A DNA stretch of 64,000 bases from Vandiemenella viatica (GCA_031002005.1 JARYHS010008074.1:178026494-178090493), one strand, 5' to 3'. Positions 34,071 to 46,131 are shown, counted from the first letter of the stretch. Translations and numbers: made by a program. The notes: generated by a model not told the origin, from the letters alone.

Positions 34071-34870
34071 TTAATAATTCTCTTTCCATGATACTACAAT
34101 GAATTTACAGTTTGTGATAAAAGCATTTCTTGAATGATGGAAATCTTCATCTAGAATTAGTTTCTGAATGTCGGGACAAGTGAAAACACCCTCTTTCAAC
34201 TTAGCATCTGACAGGTTGGGGAACTTGTTGCATAGATATTTGAAACATTTAGATAATGCCTCAACAAACTGCTTTATTATTCCCAGTTTGAGGTGCAGAG
34301 TTGGCAAGAGTATCGTCTCCTTCCACCAGTGACTGGAACCAATTACAACCTTCTAGGCCGCTTTTGCTCCCAATGTTTGACTTGAGCCTAACTGTCCCAT
34401 ACACAGATGAAGAGGGGGAACTTGGTATATCATGATTGTTGTGCTAGAAGTATACTCAACACTTTCAAATCAACACACACCATACAATTATGATCCTCAT
34501 AGATCCTTCATGTTGTCATATTTTCATACAGGTGTGCAGAATGGCCAAAAGGTATGGATTCTTTTAGATGAATCATTAATAGTCTCCAGACACTGGGTGC
34601 ATACAGAGTTTTGAATTGACCCGTCAAGCCTTGTATATCACTGCAGTACACTAACAAGTCATTTTGAGAATAATGTGTGAATAGCAAATACCTTTTTCTG
34701 TAAAATGTAAGGGACATACCGGTTTTTAGCAAATGTCTTCCAGGCAGTCTTGACCCTAGGAGCTCTGCTTTATCCTTTGTCAGCAACAGATCATGGACTA
34801 AATCATTTAGATCTGGCTGACTGAAGAAAAGAGGGCAGTCATTTGTGTCTTCAAACTCAGTATCAACCAT
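34071..34870 (-). pseudogene. Broken copy of a multicopy arthropod protein of unknown function
   Basis: Three minus-strand blocks stand in the right order. 34870-34508 has PDLNDLVHDLLLTKDKAELLGSRL (positions 20-43) and a YCSDIQGL motif. 34500-34310 reads VCVDLKVLSILLAQQ, YTKFPLFICVWDS and KHWEQKRP with stops. 34307-34071 reads PTLHLKLGIIKQFVEALSK and FPNLSDAKLKEGVFTCPDIQ. I recognise this as a family seen in many copies in arthropod genomes (typical features: LVRDL-LSK-KAELLGSRL, DLK-LLLGLQ-GYTKF-CFLC-WDSR, LHIKLGLMKNFVKA). It is probably of transposon origin and its function is unknown to me. Frameshifts, stops and loss of the Cys pair (FICVWDS) make it a pseudogene. Family membership is from memory, not a search. 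Confidence 0.6.
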
Positions 34871-35539
34871 CTCTTAGACAGTATCAATGTCATCACTGTT
34901 GTCCGTATTTGATGTCTGCAGAGGCTGTGGTATAGGTTTATACAGGTCACATAGAACAAATCGCTAGATGAATGTTGTACAGGTACTCAATAGTCTTCTT
35001 GTTGAAACCAGTTACCTTACAAGAGAAGAAGTAGCAGTCGTCAGTATGATTCTGTTGCTCCAGCCAGACCATAGGGATGTAAAATTGTAATGACCTCTTC
35101 TTTCCTGTGGAGTGCATAGCCTAGTTTCACTCCTAAATAAGCATGGTAGAACTTTTTCATGAAAGCAGTAATGTTTCTTCAGTCCTTTTTCACCATAAAT
35201 ATAACAAAGACTGTTAAGAGAGTTTACACAGCATCAAGTAGACATTGTACGCTGACTTCCTTCAACAAACACAACACAGTGATGGACAGGCAGTGTGATA
35301 GTTCGCTGTGTGACACTAGGGGACGCAAGCTTCTGAGTTTCATATGGTGTTTTCGTATATATACATTACATTATCATTAATTGAAAATGTATGCAATTTG
35401 TGAAAAACTGTGGGCGATACAATGTTTTGAGTATCATTTTCGAATTCAGGAGGTTGAAATACATAAAGAATGCCTACATTTAAAAAAAATAATAGTTTTT
35501 GTAATCTTGGAATCTGTTCCACAGTGTTATCTGTTGCAG
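34871..35539. other. No gene recognised; may hold worn 5' part of the pseudogene
   Basis: The minus strand between 35120 and 34880 continues towards the pseudogene but is too decayed to read. Nothing was recognised in 35130-35530. Confidence 0.35.
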
Positions 35540-36160
35540 TAACAGTAGTAATTTAATTGTAATTCAATGCATGCTCCGGTGGCAATTTCCCAACACACCC
35601 ATTTTTCAAATTTCCTGTATCCACCTACTTTTGTCCTCAACAAATTTCAACTTTAAATTCTTTCAATGTTTTTGATAAATTATTCATCAATTCTCTTGGC
35701 ACCTTATTACAATCCCTGACCACTCACCTACGAAAGAAAATCTTCCCACTTCCTTGTGCCTGAAGTCAAGTGCCAGCCTGTGGTCATGGTCATCTTTTTC
35801 CATACATGCATTACTTTTAATTCTTACACCAAAATTTTTCCACACATCATCATCAATATAAGCCTTCTATATTCCCATCACTCTCCTTCTATCTTCCAAT
35901 GAATATCATTCCAGCTCTTTTTACTGATTGTGTCCTGCAGTAATTTGTAGAGAAAAATCTAGCAGCCCTTCTTTGCACCGCCTCCAACTTCTTTATATGA
36001 TATCCAAAATGTGGGTCCCATACTACACCACCATATTCAAGCAATGGTCTGACCAAAGATTTGTTACCCAGTTAGTTCCTCTACTTCTCTTGTACATACC
36101 CTTATCACTCTCTCCAACAGGTGCAGGATCTTAAAACTTTTTCCACATGTCCAATGTGTT
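35540..36160 (-). mobile_element. LINE 3' end, 5'-truncated and diverged
   Basis: The tail AATTTAATTGTAATTCAATG and GCTCCGGTGGCAATTTCCCA match the LINE at 11128. AGCAGCCCTTCTTTGCACCG, CAAAATGTGGGTCCCATACT and ATTCAAGCAATGGTCTGACC are its RT C-terminal codons (the YGSVVWDP region), with several indels. It is a dead copy about 600 nt long. Confidence 0.8.
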
Positions 36161-36389
36161 GAGACACAATGGAAATAATTTTTATGAAAGAAATATATTT
36201 TGTTCTTTGTGCATGGACCAAATTGAATAATTATTGCTCTAATAGAAAAAAAAAAAGAAAGCTGGGGTTACTATGGTGAATTAACAAGAGAGAATATAGC
36301 GGAAGTTTCCACAGCATAGATCAGAATGCGAGTTGCTATGAATATTAGTCATTGTGGAAAAAGAACCTTGCATTTTGTGGTACCTTGCA

Positions 36390-36700
36390 TGAACTTCAAT
36401 AGATATCATATATCAGCATCACATGCACAGTTATAGCTGACATCACAAGTATCACACAGCTTCTGGTCTTGTATGATTGTGTACAAAGCAGATATTGATA
36501 TTTCTAGAAATTTTTCTGAAAATTTGGTTTCAAACCTTTGTTTTCCTATGACTGCCTGATCAACACACTGAACGAGGCCAACAGTAGCCCTTGTCCACCT
36601 TCATCATGGATGTTGATTTGCCTTTCTTTAAATTGTCTGCACCATTCCCCAAAAATAAAAATCGCCTCACTTAATGTACAATTTTTATAAAAATTGCTCT
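36390..36700 (-). pseudogene. Ancient mariner transposase remnant
   Basis: The minus strand from about 36655 reads WCRQFKERQINIHDEG. After a frame change comes VGLVQCVDQAVIGKQRFET, then FSEKFLEISISALYTII. This follows the mariner order WC-DFKNGR-NVHDE, then V-eKI-ENRRFTI-eLSE-FPqIS-SLLYEI. No catalytic part is left. It is much older than the mariner at 7575. Confidence 0.5.
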
Positions 36701-37270
36701 GCTTACTCAGAATCATCTGATCTACCTGCTAATAGCCTTCTTTCTTATCACAGATCCCTCCTTTTCACACTTGGTGTGTATTATCTATGACTTATTTCAT
36801 GACATTGCCTACAAAGTCCTATACAAAAATCCCTTTTACATCGTTTAATGCTAATTTAAGTGTTAAGCTGGTATTATATTATTCAATCTTCACTAAATTT
36901 AGTCATTTTTGGCTTGCCAACTACTTTATTTACAAAATTGATTTTCTTTCTCCATCTAAAAAACATACTTCTACTTTCTTTAAAAACTCCGATTTTCGTC
37001 AGAATGTGTTCTTCGATGCACTTACATAATCAAATTTGTTTTATCTCCTAAAATAATGGACTTTTTACTGTCTAATGTGTTTTCTATTATCAGCTCACTG
37101 AGCACATGGTAAAACATACTTTCAAATTGCTCTATCTCGTGTAATAAAATGTTCTAATTATACATTCGTTACCTCAAAATGTTTGTTTCCATCAATACTA
37201 CTAGTGAAAATGAATGTACCAATTTCAACGCTTAAGTTTTATGACTTTTATTTTTGACATATTTTTACAA
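36701..37270. other. No gene seen
   Basis: AT-rich unassigned DNA leading up to the Helitron insertion point (A at 37270). Confidence 0.4.
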
Positions 37271-39840
37271 TCATATATATTATTTCTATAAGGTATTTTT
37301 TTGTCACAAGCCTCTATCTTCCTTTATATTCAACCGAAATCAAAGAATGAGGTGTCATTTTAAAGCTTATGGTCTCCACTTTGGTCACATCATATTTTAA
37401 GACAGGAAGTTTTCGGAATTCGACCCTTAAAGCTCAAAAATGTCAATTTTTCTAAAATGCTGATATCTGTGTTACAAGTCATTTATCTCCCTGGATACCT
37501 ATCTGAAATCATTTAATGAAGTGTCATTTTAAATATTAAGATCTCTGCTTTAGTGACGTCATATACTAAGACAGAAATTTTTCGGAATTCATCCCTTAAA
37601 GGGCAAAAGTATCAATATTTTTGCAATGCGTTTTTGTGTCACGAGCTATTTATCTCCCTTGATAGCTAACCGATATAGATAAATGTTACATAACATTAAA
37701 GACTAAGGTCTCCGCCGTGGTAACAATATATTTTAAGAAAGGAATTTTTCGTAATTCGACCCTTAAAGGGCAAACATGTCAATTTTTCTAAAATGCATTT
37801 TTTGTGTCTCGAGCCATTTATCTCCCTGGATATCTAACTAAAATCGATAAATGAAGTAGGATTATGAGGAGTGATGTCTCAGTTTTGTGACATCATTTTT
37901 AAAGAAAGAATCTTTTTGGTATTCAACCCTTAAAGGGAAAAAGTATAAATTTTTCTACAACGGATTTTGTGTCACGAGCTATTTATCTCCCTTGATATCT
38001 AAACGATATAGATAAATGAGACATCAAATTAAAGACTAAGGTCTTCGCCGTGGTAACATTATATTTCAAGAAAGTAATTTTTCGTAATTCGACCCTTAAA
38101 GGGCAAAAATGTCAATTTTTCTAAAATGCGATTTTTGTCTCTCGAGCCATTTATCTCCCTGCATATCTAACCAAAATCGATAAATGAAGTAGGTTTATGA
38201 GGAGTAATATCTCAGCTTTGTGACATCATTTTTAAAGAAATAATGTTTTTGGTTTTCAACCCTTAAAGGGAAAAAGTATAAATTTTTCTACAACGGATTT
38301 TTGTGTCACGAGCCATTTATCTCCCTTGATATCTAACCGATATAGATAAATGAGACATCATAATAAAGACTAAGGTCTCCGCCATGGTAACATTATATTT
38401 TAAGAAAGTATTTTTTCGTAATTCGGCTCTTAATGGACAAAAATGTCAATTTTTCTAAAATGTGTTTTTTGTGTCTTGAGCCATTTATCTCCCTGGATAT
38501 CTAACCAAAATCAGTAAATGAAGTATGATCATGAGGAGGATTGTATCAGCTTTGTGACATCAACTTTAAGAAAGAATGTTTTTGGTATTCAACCCTTAAA
38601 GGGAAAAGTATGAATTTTTCTACAACGGATTTTGTGTCACGAGCTATTTATCTCCCTTGATATGTAACCGATATAAATAAATGAGACATCATATTAAAGA
38701 TTAAGGTCTCCACCATCGTTACATTATATTTTAAGAAATAAATTTTTCGGAATTCGACCCTTAAAGGCCATAAATATCAGTATTTTTTAAATGCGTTTAT
38801 TCTGTCTCGAGTTATTTACCTCCCTTGATAATTAAAAATTGATAAACGAGGTATCATTTTAAAGATTGTGTTCTTTGTAAGGTCTACGGTTCCGTTAAAG
38901 CACATTTTAAGAAAGAAATTTTTCAAAATTCTAACCTTAGAGGGAAAAAGTATTAACATTTCTACAATGCATTTTTCTGTCGCGATCTATTTATTTCCCT
39001 TGATACCTAATCGAAAGGAATGAATGAGGTATCGTTTTAAATATTAAATTATCCGCTTTGGTCACATCATATTTTAAGAAAAAACTTTCTCCAAACTCAA
39101 AAATATCATCATATCTAAAACTTTTTTTTTTACCTCACTTGATAACTAGCCGAGATTGGGAAATGAGGTATCATTTTAAAGACTAAGGAGGCTGCTTTGG
39201 TCACACCATATTTTATAAAAGGAAGTTCTTGAAATTCAACCCTTAAAGAACAAAGGTATCTATATTATTTCTACAACCTTTTTTTTTTTTTTTTTATAAA
39301 AGCCATTTATTTTCTTCAATACCTAGCCGAAATCGATAAATATCATATCGTTTTAAAGATTAAGGTCTCCAGTTAGGTAAAATCATAAATTAAGAAAGAA
39401 TTTTTCGGAATTTTGTGTTTAAAGTGGTAGCGCGTATGAGACAGTTCAGAGCCAAGTCCCTAGATTGCAGCAGCAGCTATCACAGAGATGTCAATAATAG
39501 CTTTTAGAATTTTTTTTCTATTGCGGAAACACATTCATTTTGCCATACAATTCCAATGTAAACATTTTATTGGCACAGCAACAAATATCACAGAGATGTT
39601 GCGTGAATTTTGTTGAAGTTGGTTGTATTCTGTTAACGTCAGTGACAGTTTTCGTAAATAAAGAGAGTTTTAAATTTTTTAAATTGTTTCGTAATATGAT
39701 GTAAGTATTTCTATGCGTACCTAATACGCTAAAAAAAATATTTGCTACAAAAGTACGATTCTACTTTTCATTATATTACAAGCATTCAACCTCACTATTC
39801 ATCGCATTTTAATCGCGAAATTTTCGCACGGGTCGTCTAT
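37271..39840 (+). mobile_element. Helitron family A, longer non-autonomous copy
   Basis: The 5' end is TCATATATATTATTTC after A (37270), as in the copy at 8834. The 3' end has the hairpin GCGAAA-T-TTTCGC (39815-39827), then ACGGGTCGT and CTAT (39837-39840) before T; the other copy ends CTAG, so the last base has probably mutated. It has 13 tandem monomers, with ATTTATCTCCC-type markers near 37303, 37486, 37649, 37813, 37980, 38147, 38314, 38478, 38645, 38812, 38987, 39130 and 39303; spacing is 163-167 nt over the regular part. Two types alternate (CCGTGGTAACATTATATTTT type and TTTGTGACATCATTTTTAAA type), giving a repeat of about 331 nt. A tail of about 400 nt (39430-39840) precedes the hairpin. 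No Rep/helicase is present. Confidence 0.82.
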
Positions 39841-41005
39841 TATTGGTTTAATTTTGATTGAAAACTTCTTTATTCCTAAGATTATGTTTATATTATTTGT
39901 TTACAATGTTAAAATCCTCCACTTTATCAGTACTGGAAAGCATATTCATCCATAAAAATGTGTGTGTATTTATGCTGACTATATGCAAACAGAAAAAGAT
40001 CAATGAACTTACTTTAAATTAAAAAAAATAAATAAATAAAAATAAACCATATCATACTGAATTAGCATTATATTTCAACTTCAGGCAGTGAAATGCTTCT
40101 GAGACCTAAGAAAAATTAAAAGGTTTTTAGCTGTTATCAGAGGTAATATGGCCAATTCCTTTCCTCTGGGACCTGGAGTTTAAAGTGGAATCCAAACCTT
40201 GCAACAGCCTGGCATGTATCAGATTTAAAATGGACAAAATAACAAAGAGAAGACATAAAGGAAACAAGTGCTTTTCATGTTAATCTTATACATATAAAAT
40301 TTTGAGCACTCCTTAACTCAGATGATAAAAGGATGGCAGATACACATGAAATGGACACAAATACATGAAACATTGCAATTATATGTCTTTAGCCCTTCTT
40401 CAACAGTAGAACATCACGAATGATAGAACTATAGTACACTGCCCCAAATAGTAAATGTTGAGCAAGGCATATGTGATGGGGAAAAGTTCAAACAGAGGAG
40501 AGGCAATAGGGGTACTGAACTGATTAGAATACTTGGGTGTTGTAAAATTAAGAAATAATCAAAAACAGTTATATGAGCAAAAAGAAAATATTAAATAAAC
40601 AAAACATAAAAATAAATAAATATGAAAAGTAAAACAGAAAAATATGAAGTTAAACATCACTTACTGTTAGCAATGGTACATGATAGGTAGTGGGGATACA
40701 AGATAGAGAAGGGAGAAAGAAACAAAAATTGAAGCTTTCACTGAATATTATCTTAAGTTGCCTGTTTTTTGCTTGTAGCCCAATTAACACATTTTGAGTT
40801 CAGAGGTACTGCTGCCATTTGGGAGGTTCCTGGTAACTGACAGTGTAGTAAGAATTAAAGTTATTGGTGTAGTGAGAGGAGCCTTGAGAAACTAATGAGT
40901 AGGCTGTATCCTGGGTGGATATCATTTGCCTGTTTCCATTCACTCTTATGAAAAGTTGTATAGTGGTCAAACCTACATAGGCAGTCAGACAAAAGTTGCT
41001 GGTTA
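39841..41005. other. Mostly unassigned; SINE-2 body fragment at 40140-40235 (minus)
   Basis: CCAATTCCTTTCCTCTGGGA and GTGGAATCCAAACCTTGCAA match the SINE at 24700 in the same orientation. A weak F-repeat trace is present near 40380. Otherwise nothing was recognised. Confidence 0.45.
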
Positions 41006-41430
41006 GGGAGCATCCATAAACTACTTGGCTTGGTCTAAAGGGAGGGGGGGGGGAGGAGTTGGCTGGAAAGCCATGCTGTACTATGTGGGGGAGGGGGGAT
41101 GGCGGTGGATTTTCCAAGCCAGGCCATATAGCTTTCCATTCATATTATCTGTCGCAGTTAAAATGAAGTACAGAACATACAACAGCAAGTGAATATTTAA
41201 TTCCATCATTTAATTATCTCCGTATGAAATGTATAATAGTCTGACAAGAGAAAACTGTACAAAATGTTTTCTGGAATCAATAGGGGAAAAAGCTACATAC
41301 TACGTGGGGGGAGGGGTGGGGGAGAGGTAGAGGCAAAAGTCACGTCAGGCTACATGGGGGTTAGGGGAGGGGGGGAGAGGGGGGTACAAAGGAGAGCAAT
41401 ATGGATCTATGTGGTTTATGGATGCCCCCT
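41006..41430. mobile_element. G-rich MITE with TA duplication
   Basis: The ends GGGAGCATCCATAAACTAC (41006 on) and GTGGTTTATGGATGCCCCCT (to 41430) are inverted repeats, flanked by TA on both sides. The inside has several runs of G on the plus strand (41041-41053, 41086-41098, 41307-41320, 41370-41382). No ORF is transposase-like. Superfamily uncertain; the TA flank fits several. Confidence 0.6.
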
Positions 41431-42721
41431 TAACTGATATATTATATGGGAGGTTTCTTAGGTGTCCTGTCCTACGATGGGAAAGATATTTCAGGTGACG
41501 GGGCTGATAAAGGTGGTGGAAGCATGGTGAATATCACATACGAAAAGGGCTGCATTATAAAGTGAATTTTTCATTCTGACGCCATTCGAAGTTACTTAAT
41601 CAACATTTTAACTTGTATTAATATTTTTATTAACAATAGCAAAAACAATAAAATATGAAAGGAGTAACAATAGAGCATACAAATAGATCCTCATTTTTAA
41701 CAGTAGCCTGCAATTATTCAGTTTGGCAACTGCTTTAAAAATTATAAAAAGAACAATGCATTAACAAATTCTTCACACATTTTTTTCTTTGCTTATGTTG
41801 GATACACAGCAATTCACATTCACGCTATAAAAATGCAACATGTTATAAGTTTTCTTTATTTTTCTCTTAAGAAAGGTTAAATCAGTAATTACCATAAATC
41901 ACAGTCAATGGCAAAAGCTTAAATCATAGAATGTGTATTAAATGAATTATGCTAAGTGACAGCCTTCTCAAAATAATGCAGGGTAGTAACTAACTTATGT
42001 GTTGTGAAAGGAAAGCGATGTTTGAACAGTACTTTCACTTTCGCTGCAGATGATGTCTAGAGACATCATGCTGATACTCTACCTCAGTGCTGATGATGTC
42101 TTCAGATGTCCACTACAAGTCTTGTCTGCAAGGGCCAGAATTAGTTAGGCTCAAAGCAGAAGTGGACATTGCTGTTTTTATCACTTTATTATAGTGTAAA
42201 TAAGCCTATTTATAACATAAGTGCAGTTTTACAAGGTAATTGAACCTCTGTCCCAGCGCCAGCAATATGCCAGCAGTAACAGTGCACAAAACAGCCTGTG
42301 ATGATGTTAGTGTGCTGTTGCAACAAATATTTAGGCCTACAGGTTCCAATAGTAATTCTGACCCAAGCAAATAAAGTTGCAAATCGGCATTGCGTGGTGT
42401 GTTACAAGAATGGAAGGCTCAGGGAAACAACATACTGTTATAAAACAAGTTCCAAATCACCAGCTTAATGTCCAGCAGGACTTTGCTTCTCACAGTTTCA
42501 CAAAAACGTCTTACACTTTTTGTCTTATTGAAATCATTATTTTTGTATTTACAGGAGAATAAAATAGCCTGTTGTCAAAATCAGAATATGGGTCCGGTGT
42601 GCATGACAGTGATCAAAATGTACAATGTTGAATCAAATTGTTGTGCCTTTTGGCTTGGAATATATTTCAGTTTAGTTCTAAATATTACAATTGCATAAAT
42701 TTCTGTAATGAAAAAAAATGA
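41431..42721. other. Unassigned DNA with dispersed repeat R2 (41890-42045)
   Basis: 41890-42045 (CATAAATCACAGTCAATGGC ... GTGTATTAAATGAATTATGC ... GTAACTAACTTATGTGTTG) recurs at 45695-45840 in the same orientation with about 80% identity by eye. Nothing else was recognised. Confidence 0.5.
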
Positions 42722-44285
42722 TCCTACTTGCCTGTAGATGCTCTCTTATTCATTATGTAATATGTGAGGTCGACATATGTCATCAGCACTGTGTAATCTT
42801 AGATATATATAAAAATAGACATATGTTTTCCTACATTTCACTTTTCAGCCACCACTGGTCTTTGTGTGTGGAAGTAGCATGGAGTTTCCTGTCATGCACA
42901 ACATTGGCCGAATGCTGATAGCTATGGGGATGTGGGAGATATGATGATTAAAGTTGGTCAATGCACGGTGTTTTCATATTTTGACAAAAAATTTGTGTCT
43001 CCTTATACTTCTCTTTCCTGCCACAACTACATAGCATAGACCATTTATGTTTGTGGGTGGTAGTAGAATCGTGTCGCCTGTCGTGCACTATGGTTGTTAG
43101 ATGTCAGTAGCTATGGGGGTGTGGGAGATAAAGGGGTTGAAAGTGGTCGACCTGCGGCAATTTCATATTTCTGCCAAAGGCGCATGTGTCTTGGTGTATC
43201 ACTTTTCAGTGAAAAATATCGATCACAGATCACTGGCGTTTGTGTGTGGTAATAACATAGTCTCCTTTCAATCACAACGTTGGCCAAATTTCAGTAACTG
43301 TGGGAGTGTGGGAGTTACGGTAGTTGAAAGTGGCTGATCAAAGATATTTTTGTATTTCGACGAAAGACATATGACTCCGCGTATGTCACTTTTCTGCCAC
43401 AACTACATAGCATAGACCATTGGTGTTTGTGTGTGGTAGTAATATCATGTCTCCTATCATGCACAATGGTGGTTAGATGTCGGTAGTTATGAGAGTGTGG
43501 GAGATAAAGGGGTTGAAAGTGGTCGACCTGCGGCAATTTCATATTTCTGCCAAAGACGTATGTCTCTTGGTATATCACTTTTCACTCAAAACTATCTAGC
43601 GCAGTTCACTGGCGTTTGTGTGTGGTAGTAACACGGAGTCACCTTTCGATCACAACGTTGGCTGAATTTCAGTAACTTTGGGAGTGTGGGAGATATGCTG
43701 GTTGAAAGTGGCCGATCAGGGATATTTTCGTATTTCAACTAAAATGCGTGTCTCCACTTATGTCACTTTTCTGCCCCAACTACATAGTATTGACCATTGT
43801 TGTTTGTATGTGGCAGTAGTATCGTGTCTCCTGTCATGCACGATGGTTGTTAGATGTTGGTAGCTATGGGGGTGTGGGAGATATGGGGGTTGAAATTGGT
43901 CGAGCTGCGGCACTTTCAAATTTCTACCAAAGACGTTTGTGTCTTGTTGTATCAATTTTCAGCCAAAACTATGAAGCGCAGATCACTGGTCTTTGTGTGT
44001 GGTAGTAACACAGAGTCACCCATCGATCTCAACATTGGCCGAATTTCGGTAACTTTGGGAGTGTGGGAGATATGGTGGTTGAAATAGGTCGATCAAGGAT
44101 TTTTTCGTATTTCGTATGTGTGTCCGTAGATTTTACTTTGCTGCCTGAACTACATAGCGCAGATGACTGGCATTTGTGTGTCGTAGTAGCATCGAGTCTC
44201 CAATTGTGCACTGTGGTTGTTACATGTCGGTAGCTGTCAATCAAAATTCTTTACAAACACGAACGAAGTTGTGGGTACCAGCTAG
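42722..44285 (+). mobile_element. Helitron family B, non-autonomous, with eight 188-bp repeats
   Basis: It starts TCCTACTTGCCTGTAGATGC after A (42721); TCCTACT is a common insect Helitron 5' start. It ends GGGTACCAGCTAG at 44285 before T (44286). A hairpin CAC-g-AAC / GTTGTG lies at 44258-44272. The inside is a tandem array: TTTGTGTGTGG-type markers near 42861, 43049, 43238, 43426, 43614, 43802, 43991 and 44172 give a 188-nt period, seven of eight units nearly exact in length. Two monomer types alternate (CACAACGTTGGCC type, TCATGCACAATGG type). The array is not related to the 165-nt repeat of family A that I can see. No helicase gene. Confidence 0.78.
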
Positions 44286-46023
44286 TATGTCTATAAACTT
44301 GTTAAAACCATTTAGGTATAGGTTTAATCCAAAGAACAAGTGCAGGAAAGCATTTCTACTAGCTATTACCAGCAGTGAAATACCTTGTAGTTCGATTTCA
44401 AGAATGCCTTTGTGAAAGATAGAATTTTAGTTCAAGTAGTTTTTCAAGTACAGTTTTTATTGTATTCATTTTCACTGCTAAAAATCACAATGGGGATCAT
44501 TTTAAATTGTATTTATAACATTCAGAAAAAATTAGTTTGGAAGGTATTTTGATTTGTTGATGCTGTTAATCCACGAGGACAGAGGATATTTGAAATAACT
44601 AGTAAACACGAAAAGTCACAGCATAGCTTTTACCACCACTTGTAGTCAGCATCCTTTAGCATGTTTTAAGCACAAAATTAATTAATTGGGGAATGTAGGA
44701 TTTTTAATTGAATGAAAAAAATCAAAATTTAAAATATGGAAGGCAGAAGCAGGAAATTAATTTTAGAAGAGAGACAAAATCAAGAGGGCTAGACTTATAT
44801 ATTGGGTTCATTACATAATTTAAGACTGTTTCAAGATAAATGAAATTTTCGAAATGCATTCTCATGAAATTATTGATGAGGCACCAAGATGAATGACGTG
44901 AAAGAATTTGTGATAAATTCAATAGAAGCCTCCTTGAATCTTAAGTTGGGTTACAACAGGTGTAATAAGCTACAATTATTTTTTGTTTTACACACCTTAT
45001 TTAGATATTAATTTTGAAAGCAGAAAGCTGATTTGATAAATAGAGAGCATCTTGACTGGTGAGCAGTTTTTTGGCAGTTTTCACAGAGTTCAGCTCATGT
45101 GAGCATGTAGCTGGTGGAACCATGCCACCTCGAGTTAGGTAGTAACAGCAAGCTTCAGTATGCAATAGTTTCACCTTCACCCCAATAAAGGAGCTGGATA
45201 AGAGTATGTGTTGAACTTGAAATCATGTATGAAACTGTTAGTGTGATAGCCTTATCCGAAAATCTTGAATCTGGTACCTAACTTATGAAGAACTTTTTTT
45301 TTTTTTTGAAGATTATAATTTCTCTTGCTGTGTAACTTGTTTTAATTTCCACATACCGTTCACATTTGAGGTGTATTTCAAGCATGTGTTGATCGCATTG
45401 TTTGAATATAATTGGTACCAGATGGCAACGGTCATTCTTATTGTTAAAGAACAAACTGTGCGTTTGCTAATCCCCTGAAGCAGACAATTGTCTTACAACT
45501 GGAAATTAGTATGCTTGGTGTGCATGATGTCTTTAAACATCATTTGCTTTTTTGCTCGCTAATGTATTTTTAATAATAATAAAAAAATGTTACTGCTAAC
45601 AAAAAGTAATGTACTGCATGCAAGTAAATGAAAAAAATCATTCAGCACTGTGGTCGAGTACCTTAATATTACTTCTGCAGTGAAAGTGTTACTATAAATC
45701 ACAGTCAATGACAAGAGCTTAAACCTTGGAATGTGTAATAAATGAATTATGCTACGTGAGAGCTGTCTCAAAATTATGCAGAACAGTAACTAACTTATGG
45801 GTTGCAGAAGGAAAAAGAGCTTTGAACACTACTTTTATATATATTGTATCAAATCACAACCACATTTCTAGAATACTGAACAAGACACCGTATGGTCACA
45901 GTAAGGTTAACCGAGGCTCCCTGCAAAGTGATAGTATTTTTTTAAGTACAACACTTGTATCAGACCATCCATGCCACAACATTTTTAACAATTCTTAAAC
46001 ACAGGCATAAACTTAAATAATGT
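44286..46023. other. Unassigned DNA with repeat R2 copy (45695-45840)
   Basis: Copy 2 of R2 (see 41431-42721). A segment at 44958-45010 (ACAATTATTTTTTGTTTTAC) is repeated inverted at 49080-49140. No coding exon was seen. Confidence 0.45.
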
Positions 46024-46131
46024 TTAAGATGACGATGTTGGTGAGGATGATGTAGTGCTGGAACACTTGTCAAAAAGTTGTTGAATGCGCTGAATACAAA
46101 GCATTGAACCACAGCGAGCCTCTTTACTCAT
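46024..46131 (-). CDS. Possible terminal coding exon of an unidentified host gene
   Basis: On the minus strand, an acceptor-like TTCTGTAATTTTCAG ends at 46132. It is followed by a 35-codon open frame to TAA (46024-46026). The frame begins MSKEARCGSM, includes QRIQQLFDKC and ends in a serine/threonine-rich tail. The segment is richer in GC and CpG than its surroundings and has a good polypyrimidine stretch before it, as a real last exon would. If so, Met1 is probably internal and the rest of the gene lies to the right on the minus strand; I could not find the preceding exon. I do not recognise the protein. It may also be a chance frame. Confidence 0.3.
   Translation of the reverse strand: MSKEARCGSMLCIQRIQQLFDKCSSTTSSSPTSSS

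Noticed and set aside
37271..39840. Free-standing centromeric-type satellite block
   Set aside because: The array has Helitron ends on both sides, as does the one at 8834, so it is carried by a mobile element rather than being a plain satellite.
40800..41117. Pro-rich 105-codon frame on the minus strand
   Set aside because: It covers the end of the G-rich MITE; its proline runs come from the G runs.
43101..44087. Several 60-90-codon open frames on both strands in the Helitron B array
   Set aside because: They repeat with the 188-nt satellite and differ only by monomer mutations; they are by-products of tandem repeats.
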